DNA from: Bacteroidota bacterium
GTDB lineage: Bacteria > Bacteroidota > Bacteroidia > Chitinophagales > LD1
Length of the DNA stretch: 12,739 nt
Assembly (NCBI GenBank): GCA_018267355.1
Contig: JAFDYP010000402.1
Location: 1-12,739 of the forward strand
Direction: 5' to 3'
Shown here: positions 7,330 through 12,739 of the stretch, piece after piece
Position numbering within the stretch: position 1 is the stretch's first letter
How the letters are laid out: every line of letters starts with the position of its first letter
Program-made: the position numbers and the translations under genes
The notes under the pieces: generated by a model
Database searches by the model: none
The model's input: only the letters and a program-made list of their open reading frames with translations
What the model was told of the DNA's origin: nothing

Positions 7330-8880
7330 ATGATTTTGTCTCCCGAGACCATACGCTCCTACAATGCCTCCCGCTCCTGCGCGAATAAGAATATCGTATG
7401 CCATGCTCCGGCTGTCAATCTCAACTTTGAGCAGACGGGTGAGGTCAGGGCCTGCTGCTACAATTTCAAGCATGTGCTGGGCAAATGGCCGGAGCAGACC
7501 ATACGCCAGATATGGGAGGGGCTGCGACTGGCAGACCTCCGCGGCTATGTAGCAGAAAACAACCTGGGCGGTGGATGCCTGGAGTGTGGCAAAATGATAG
7601 AAGTGGGAAACCATCAGGGGGTCAGGGCACGGTATTATGACGAATTTGCGGAAGGCAGGCTAGCCGCTGTCAGCTCGGGCATCAGGCGTATGTGGACCGG
7701 CCAGATAGCCTATCCCAGGGTCATGGAGTTTGAGCTGAGCAATGAGTGCAACCTGGAGTGCATCATGTGCAATGGCAGCTTCTCCTCCAGCATACGGCGC
7801 AACAGGGAGAAACTACCGCCTATCTTCTCTCCATACAACGAAAAATTCGTAGATGAGCTGGAGGAGTTCATACCGCATCTCACAGATGCCAAGTTTCTGG
7901 GTGGTGAGCCGTTTATGATAGACATATACCTCTCTATATGGGAGCGGATACTCAGGATCAATCCGGGCATCCGGATGCATATCACCACCAATGGTACTTT
8001 TCTGAATAACAGGATAAAAAATCTTCTGGAAGGGCTGCACGCGGGCATTATCCTGTCCATAGACTCTGTCAATAAAGAAACCTACAGGAAGATCCGTGTC
8101 AATGGCAATTTTGACCGGGTAATGGAGAACCTCGAATTTTTCCTGGACTATACACGGCGCAAGAAGACGTTTATCTCCATGGCTGCCTGCCCTATCACGA
8201 CCAACTGGCGCGAGCTGCCGGAGATGCTGGAGTTTTGCCTTGCGAGGAATATCGCGCTGTACTTCAATGTGGTCTTCACGCCGCTGGATCTATCGCTCCG
8301 GGAGCTGCCTCTGGATGCGCTGCAAGAGGTGGTGGCCTATCTGGAGGCATACACGCTGCCGCAGGTAGAGGGCAACCCTCAGAGCCCGCGCAACCTGAGC
8401 ATCACTGCATACCGTGATTTTGTAGCGCTGCTGAGGGGGTGGCTAGTGGAGAAAAAAGAGCAGCAACAGATACTGACCGGTACCGCCGCCAGGACATATG
8501 ATGCAGTGTGGTCCACTGACCATATAGGGGGGCTGATAGACAGGCTCATAGCCGGGGAGCACAAGGGGTTCACAGAGAGCCAGCGTGAGCTGCAGGCAGA
8601 GCTGGCCGCATCTTTCTCACAGACACCTCCGGGCAGGGAGGCCGACAGCCTGTATTGCTTTATCACTGCGGCAGACAGGCACAGCGGCACCACATCTGAT
8701 ACTGTACTATATGACAAACTGAAAGTGTTGGCCACAGAGATAGAAAAGCACCCGTACCGTGCGCAGATCCTCGCTATGTCATCGCAGGCGCCGCCATTGG
8801 TATTTGCGTCTATGATAGCAGAAATGGAGCTGAGTGAGCTGCAGCTGATCTTTGCAGCACAATTTAATGCCCGGCAGTAG
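7330..8880 (+). CDS. Radical SAM protein with N-terminal SPASM/twitch-like module
   Basis: A 516-residue radical SAM enzyme. The [4Fe-4S] cluster motif is CNLECIMC (C140, C144, C147), followed by GGEP (191-194) for SAM binding, HITTNGT (218-223) and LSIDS, all standard for the family. Ahead of it (about 24-90) is a SPASM/twitch-like region: CHAPAVNLNF, VRACCYN, TIRQIWEG and CLECGK, giving C24, C42 or C43, C83 and C86 as likely ligands of an auxiliary Fe-S cluster. In most SPASM proteins this module lies after the core, so the order is reversed. Just after the core cysteines comes the locus signature SSSIRRNREKLPP. The last 120 residues are mostly helical and of unknown role. Compared with the 8864-10372 paralogue it lacks a leader of about 38 residues before YNAS. 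It is the last gene of the plus-strand run and its end overlaps the convergent gene by 17 bp. Substrate unknown. Confidence 0.9.
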   Translation: MILSPETIRSYNASRSCANKNIVCHAPAVNLNFEQTGEVRACCYNFKHVLGKWPEQTIRQIWEGLRLADLRGYVAENNLGGGCLECGKMIEVGNHQGVRARYYDEFAEGRLAAVSSGIRRMWTGQIAYPRVMEFELSNECNLECIMCNGSFSSSIRRNREKLPPIFSPYNEKFVDELEEFIPHLTDAKFLGGEPFMIDIYLSIWERILRINPGIRMHITTNGTFLNNRIKNLLEGLHAGIILSIDSVNKETYRKIRVNGNFDRVMENLEFFLDYTRRKKTFISMAACPITTNWRELPEMLEFCLARNIALYFNVVFTPLDLSLRELPLDALQEVVAYLEAYTLPQVEGNPQSPRNLSITAYRDFVALLRGWLVEKKEQQQILTGTAARTYDAVWSTDHIGGLIDRLIAGEHKGFTESQRELQAELAASFSQTPPGREADSLYCFITAADRHSGTTSDTVLYDKLKVLATEIEKHPYRAQILAMSSQAPPLVFASMIAEMELSELQLIFAAQFNARQ

Positions 8881-10372
8881 GTGTGCCAAAGCGCTGTTCA
8901 AATTCTGAGAGGAGGTCGTTGAGACTACGGTTTGCGATCTGATTGTAAAAAACATCGGCGGGTACCTCTCTCACTATCTTGTAAAACTCGATATGGGGGT
9001 GGCGCTCCCTGATACGCTCTACGATCAGGCCCGTTTTTTCCAGCGCATTTTGCAGGCGGTATTTTTTCTGCTCTTCTCCTTCATTGAAGCTCTTATACAC
9101 GTAGTCTGCCATAGCCGCCTCAAATGCCTGCTGTGCATCTGTCTCCTGCTCTACGTGAGTCATACGCCTCTCGCGCTCCTCCCTTTCACCGGCTTCTTTC
9201 AGCCAGTTCTTGATTTGCACATTCACCAGGTTATTGTAGATGCTGATATTGTATGCAGACAGGCTGCCCGTGCGGTCTTCTTTGCCATAGGCTACAGTGC
9301 TGAGCTGGCCATAGACCTGTGCCAGCGTCTCCGATGGCAGTGCCCAGATAGACCACTCTATAGGCCGGTGTATCGTATTAAACCAGATATTGATGTCATG
9401 CTTATTGACAAAGCGGATGAACTCAGGCATCTCGTGCCAGTTATTGCGCATGGGATTTACCATGAGGCACATGGTGCGTCCATTGGCGCGTGTATATTCC
9501 CTGAAAAAATGGAAGTGCTCCATGACCCGGTCAAAATGCGCATTGACCCGGATGGCCTCATATATCTCTGGTGTGAGTGAGTCTAGTGAAAAGTTTATGT
9601 GGATGTTCAGCTTGTTCAGCCATTCTTTTACCTTGTAGTTTACTACTGTGCCATTGGTAGCTATCACGATCTTCAGGCCGGGGTTGAGCCGCTCTACTTT
9701 TTCAAATATTTTGAAAACGGAGTTGATCAGAAAAGGCTCGCCCCCATTGAAGCGGAGCTCCTTGAGGTGAGGTATGAACTCTTCCAGCTGCTCTACAAAC
9801 TTATCATCATACGGGCTGCGTATAGGCGGCAGTTTTTCCCTGTTCTTGCGGATGGCAGATGATAGCTCACCTATGCACATCACACACTCCAGGTTGCATG
9901 TATTGGCTATCTCCAGCTCCATCATGGTAGGATACTCCCGCACCGGATTGACATCATAGGCACGGGCGAGCACAGAGGTATAGTTGCCTACCTGCAGGTT
10001 TTTCAGGCAGACGCTGCAGCGGAATGTAAGGTCGTAGTCCCTGAGCTTCTGGCGGAGTGTCTGGTATTTCTCCCCAAACCAGATATCGCGGATAGATTTC
10101 TCCTTATACGAGTCGGGGTCTATAAAGGTGAGCCAGCACGGCGCACAGTCTCCGTGTACATTGAAGTACATATTGCTGAAAGGCGCATGGCAGATGTAGT
10201 CGGTATTGAGCCTTTCGCGCGAGGCATTATAAGCATTGACAGTGGCCGCACTCAGGTCCGGGCCGGACCGCTGGCGCGGATAGTTGATCGACTTGAAGAG
10301 TATACTTTTTAGCTCCTTTATCATTACTGCACTGTCTATACCGGTCAGGATATCTGCAGGGAGACCCTGCAT
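8864..10372 (-). CDS. Radical SAM protein with N-terminal SPASM/twitch-like module
   Basis: A 502-residue paralogue of the radical SAM proteins on either side. The N-terminal auxiliary-cluster module has ICHAPFSNMYF (C61), CAPCW (C76, C79), SIRDIWFG and CSVCLK (C119, C122). The radical SAM core motif is CNLECVMC (C159, C163, C166), with NGGEP at about 209-213 and IATNGT later. The signature SSAIRKNREKLPP and LEEFIPHL are shared with its neighbours. The end, PADVFYNQIANRSLNDLLSE, resembles the end of the 7330-8880 protein. Two starts are possible: the ATG at 10372, preceded by an A-rich stretch but overlapping the upstream gene by 28 bp, or the ATG at 10324 (MIKELKSIL), which leaves a 20-bp gap and resembles the MIDLFEAIK start of the other minus-strand copy. 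It is transcribed from the gene at 11847. Which molecule it modifies is unknown. Confidence 0.9.
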   Translation of the reverse strand: MQGLPADILTGIDSAVMIKELKSILFKSINYPRQRSGPDLSAATVNAYNASRERLNTDYICHAPFSNMYFNVHGDCAPCWLTFIDPDSYKEKSIRDIWFGEKYQTLRQKLRDYDLTFRCSVCLKNLQVGNYTSVLARAYDVNPVREYPTMMELEIANTCNLECVMCIGELSSAIRKNREKLPPIRSPYDDKFVEQLEEFIPHLKELRFNGGEPFLINSVFKIFEKVERLNPGLKIVIATNGTVVNYKVKEWLNKLNIHINFSLDSLTPEIYEAIRVNAHFDRVMEHFHFFREYTRANGRTMCLMVNPMRNNWHEMPEFIRFVNKHDINIWFNTIHRPIEWSIWALPSETLAQVYGQLSTVAYGKEDRTGSLSAYNISIYNNLVNVQIKNWLKEAGEREERERRMTHVEQETDAQQAFEAAMADYVYKSFNEGEEQKKYRLQNALEKTGLIVERIRERHPHIEFYKIVREVPADVFYNQIANRSLNDLLSEFEQRFGTPTAGH

Positions 10373-11847
10373 TGTTTTTTCAGATTCTCTACTGATAGTG
10401 ACGCCATGCTCTCCGCCACCATTTCAAATTTGGTCTGCATCATATAGCCTCGCAGGATCTTCTTTTCTTCTTCTGTGAAGTCGGCCAGCGCGTCTTCCAT
10501 CTTGGTCAGGAGCGCAGACTTTTCCAGCCGCTCACTACCTCTGGCCTTACCTTGATACTGCTCCTCTATATACTGTAGCAGCTCATCCTGCTCCCTCAGG
10601 TATATCTGTGGGTTGACAGGTGCGCGCTTCTCCTCTTTATCTGCCGGTGGCGGCGGCGCGTGTGTACTAAACTCGTAGTCGTGATAGCGCTTCTCACTCT
10701 CATTAGAAATATAGCGGTCCAGGTAGTTTTTGAAGTCTTCGAAGCATTTATAGTTATGCCGCTCCTTTGAGCTGAGTCGTGGCAGGGATACTTTCTCCAT
10801 ATATTCCCTGATCTTTTTCAGCTCATCCTGTGGTAGTTCTGCTATCGAAAACCTGATAGGCCGCTCCAGGTAGCTGACGTAGATAAAGGCATTGACCTCA
10901 TTGCACAGGTTGATGACCAATGGCAGCTGCTCCCAGTTATCTTTCTGCACGGTGAAGCTCAGCGAGAGGTGCTTTCCTTTGTCCGTACAGATACGGCTAA
11001 AGCGATGGATATTGTCTATCAGCTTCTCATACACCACATTTTTGCGGATACGCTCTACTTTTTCCTTGTCATAGGCATCTATGGATACCGCCAGGTCAAA
11101 GTTGAGCTCTGTGACGAGGCGCTCTATCTTGCTATTCCAGTGAGTACCATTAGTGATGGTGAAAAGCTCCAGGCCCGGATTGAGCTCCTTTACCTTATCC
11201 CATATCTTGTAGTAGATAGGTATCAGGAAGGGCTCACCACCATAAAATTTTGCCTCGCGCAGGTGCGGGATATAGGCCGTCAGCTGCTCTACAAAGGCAT
11301 CATCATAAGGCGTAGGCAGCGGGGGTAGTTTATCCCTGTTTTTGCGGATACTGGACGATACCTCGCCACTGCACATCTGGCACTCCAGGTTGCACTCATT
11401 GCTCAGCTCAAACTCAAAGACTGTGGGAAATACCGCATCCGTATTCTGATAGTACTTATCAAATACGAGAGGGCGCAGGTTGGAGAATTTCTCCTTTTCA
11501 AAAAAGAACTTGCAGTGACGGCAGCCATAGTCCAGGTCATTGTGCATCATGTGCTCGCGTAGCTTGCGGGCCTGCTCTCCCTGCCAGATCTGGTCTATGG
11601 TATTCTCCGGGTATCTGCCCAGAAATACATCTCTATTGTATCCGCATACATGTACGGCACCGTTGAAGGAGAAAGTCATGCTGCTGAATGGCAGGTAGCA
11701 AAATACGGGCTTGGCCCCATCCGGACGAAACTGGTTATACTTCTTATACAGCTTTTTGTCCAGCGGGTGATAGCCCTTTTGTACAGACTCCGCATATCTC
11801 CGGTCTGCCTGCCAGTTGGTCTTGATGGCTTCAAAAAGATCGATCAT
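10345..11847 (-). CDS. Radical SAM protein with N-terminal SPASM/twitch-like module, first gene of its operon
   Basis: A 500-residue member of the same paralogous set. It opens with about 45 charged residues, then the auxiliary-cluster module: FCYLPFSSMTF (C50), VHVCGYN (C68), TIDQIWQG and CRHCKF (C109, C112). The core motif CNLECQMC gives C152, C156 and C159, followed by SSSIRKNRDKLPP, IPHLREAKF, GGEPF (203-207), TITNGT and AVSIDA. In this copy the HAP after the first Cys is replaced by LP. The C-terminal third has a proline-rich stretch (HAPPPPADKEEK) and then charged helices, and differs from the other two, suggesting a different partner or substrate. It starts the minus-strand pair, 109 bp from the divergent membrane-protein gene. 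No convincing ribosome-binding site is visible, as is usual in Bacteroidota. Confidence 0.9.
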   Translation of the reverse strand: MIDLFEAIKTNWQADRRYAESVQKGYHPLDKKLYKKYNQFRPDGAKPVFCYLPFSSMTFSFNGAVHVCGYNRDVFLGRYPENTIDQIWQGEQARKLREHMMHNDLDYGCRHCKFFFEKEKFSNLRPLVFDKYYQNTDAVFPTVFEFELSNECNLECQMCSGEVSSSIRKNRDKLPPLPTPYDDAFVEQLTAYIPHLREAKFYGGEPFLIPIYYKIWDKVKELNPGLELFTITNGTHWNSKIERLVTELNFDLAVSIDAYDKEKVERIRKNVVYEKLIDNIHRFSRICTDKGKHLSLSFTVQKDNWEQLPLVINLCNEVNAFIYVSYLERPIRFSIAELPQDELKKIREYMEKVSLPRLSSKERHNYKCFEDFKNYLDRYISNESEKRYHDYEFSTHAPPPPADKEEKRAPVNPQIYLREQDELLQYIEEQYQGKARGSERLEKSALLTKMEDALADFTEEEKKILRGYMMQTKFEMVAESMASLSVENLKKQCRVSLQIS

Positions 11848-11924
11848 TCAGCGCGCTTTGCCCTTCTAAAATAGAGAATATTTACTGCAATATGGTGCGG
11901 GCACAAAATGATGAATATTATTGA

Positions 11925-11932
11925 TAAGTTTG
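11925..11932 (+). promoter_or_regulatory. Candidate Bacteroidota -7 promoter box upstream of the membrane-protein gene
   Basis: The bases TAAGTTTG match the Bacteroidota -7 consensus TAnnTTTG perfectly. Transcription would begin near 11939, giving a leader of about 18 bases before the ATG at 11957. No clean TTG -33 element is found at the usual spacing. The rest of the 109-bp gap 11848-11956 is AT-rich, with only a tiny GTGC/GCAC inverted repeat at 11895-11904 and no other recognisable site. Confidence 0.45.
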
Positions 11933-11956
11933 AAAAAGCAGCATTCCTTGTCGTGC

Positions 11957-12739
11957 ATGAAAAGATTCGTAAACACCAACATTATATATCTGCTTATAGC
12001 GATAGGGGTTACCTTCTATTTTTTATCTCCTGGGGTCTGGTGGGGTGATGCACTCAATACTTATATACAAGGCGTCAGTGGCAACTATGGATCTGCCCAG
12101 CCTATACTGATAAACCTTATCTTTAATGTGACCCGGCATATTTACCCCGGGTCATTGATCGTTTTTTCAATATGTATCATCGGATATCTCACTGGCTTCT
12201 ACCTCATGGTGTTTGGCCTGGTGCGCCACAGGATTTGGGCACCGGTAATTTTCTTTTGTTTTAGCTTTTATCCCTCTCTCTATGCCAATATCGGTGTGCT
12301 GCAGACGGAAGCTGTGCAGCTGACGATGCTAGCCCTGTATATACCACTGACCATACGATTATATCAGGCACAGGGTTGGGGCAAGTGGTTGCTATTTGCC
12401 GTGTCGTGTGTTTCCCTGACCGTTTTTTCACTCATCAGGTATGATACCACTCACCTCGTACTGATCATGAGCTATGGTCTCTGCTACTCGCTGTTTCGCA
12501 GACATAGCATCAAAACTGTGGGCACGACGATGACTATTCTGGCAGCCATATATTGCCTAGGAATCGGGCTCAAGCACACAGTAGATCTGCCTGATGACTC
12601 TGACGCTACTATGAAAAATGCGCTGCTGGTCACAGATATAGCTGCAATATCCGCTGAAAGCGGACAAAACTATATACCGGAGTACTGCTGGCGGTCATAT
12701 CTGGAGCCCGGAGAGCGATCAGTGGCACGCCTGCAGACA
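11957..12739 (+). CDS. Polytopic membrane protein, possibly a GT-C-type glycosyltransferase; C-terminal part outside the window
   Basis: From the ATG at 11957 the frame stays open for 261 codons to the right edge, so the gene is partial. The protein starts MKRFVNTNIIYLLIAIGVTF and shows about six or seven hydrophobic helices (near 7-24, 65-89, 93-112, 117-135, 143-160, 164-180 and 188-205), then a hydrophilic segment. The first loop has WWGDALNTYIQG with D31, followed by AQPILINLIF. An acidic residue in the first external loop followed by a short Pro-containing re-entry is typical of GT-C glycosyltransferases that use lipid-linked sugars. SLIRYDTTHLVL (158-169) and LLVTDIAAIS (223-232) recall uncharacterised membrane proteins of that type. 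This is weak pattern matching; a polymerase, flippase-like or unrelated membrane protein is possible. It is divergent from the radical SAM pair and has its own promoter-like -7 box. Confidence 0.8.
   Translation, partial: MKRFVNTNIIYLLIAIGVTFYFLSPGVWWGDALNTYIQGVSGNYGSAQPILINLIFNVTRHIYPGSLIVFSICIIGYLTGFYLMVFGLVRHRIWAPVIFFCFSFYPSLYANIGVLQTEAVQLTMLALYIPLTIRLYQAQGWGKWLLFAVSCVSLTVFSLIRYDTTHLVLIMSYGLCYSLFRRHSIKTVGTTMTILAAIYCLGIGLKHTVDLPDDSDATMKNALLVTDIAAISAESGQNYIPEYCWRSYLEPGERSVARLQT

Noticed and set aside
8993..9580. A 195-codon open frame on the plus strand, opposite the second radical SAM gene
   Set aside because: The minus strand carries a complete radical SAM protein here with conserved motifs. 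The plus frame has no family features and reflects codon bias.
11895..11904. Short inverted repeat GTGC GG GCAC in the gap before the membrane-protein gene
   Set aside because: The stem is four bases with a two-base loop and no T-run follows, so it is not a credible terminator or operator by itself.
1..12739. CRISPR arrays, insertion sequences, integrase sites or tRNA genes
   Set aside because: No direct-repeat arrays, transposase-like proteins, terminal inverted repeats or cloverleaf-like segments were seen on reading both strands.

Overview
The window looks like a piece of a Bacteroidota chromosome, possibly from the Chitinophagales or Saprospirales. Evidence: moderate GC, very dense gene packing with 4-bp ATGA start/stop overlaps, almost no Shine-Dalgarno sequences, A-rich or neutral leaders, frequent ATA isoleucine codons, and a perfect TAnnTTTG-type -7 box before the last gene. 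The assignment is inferred from style and family content; there is no rRNA or other phylogenetic marker.

Layout. (1) Bases 1-3189, minus strand: four consecutive phytanoyl-CoA dioxygenase (PhyH)-type Fe(II)/2-oxoglutarate oxygenases, read from 3189 towards 1. The last one runs off the left edge. They are joined by a 4-bp overlap, a 9-bp gap and an 11-bp overlap. (2) A 46-bp divergent intergenic region, 3190-3235. (3) Bases 3236-8880, plus strand: a SAM-dependent methyltransferase, a UbiA-type membrane prenyltransferase, a DxD glycosyltransferase, a GT32-like glycosyltransferase and a radical SAM protein with an N-terminal SPASM/twitch-like cysteine module. (4) Bases 8864-11847, minus strand: two more radical SAM proteins of the same family, tail-to-tail with the first, with the 3' ends overlapping by 17 bp. 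(5) A 109-bp gap, then from 11957 on the plus strand a polytopic membrane protein that runs off the right edge and may be a GT-C-type glycosyltransferase or related protein.

How the genes may work together. The content is that of a tailoring pathway: hydroxylation or oxidation (four PhyH), methylation, transfer of a prenyl or similar lipid group in the membrane (UbiA), sugar transfer (two soluble GTs and perhaps a membrane one) and radical chemistry (three rSAM with auxiliary cluster sites). There is no polyketide synthase, NRPS, terpene cyclase, precursor peptide or carrier protein inside the window. A plausible reading is biosynthesis of a modified glycolipid, lipid-linked saccharide or surface glycan. 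The substrate cannot be deduced from the sequence. No mobile elements, CRISPR arrays, tRNA or rRNA genes were seen, and no gene-free stretch exceeds 110 bases.
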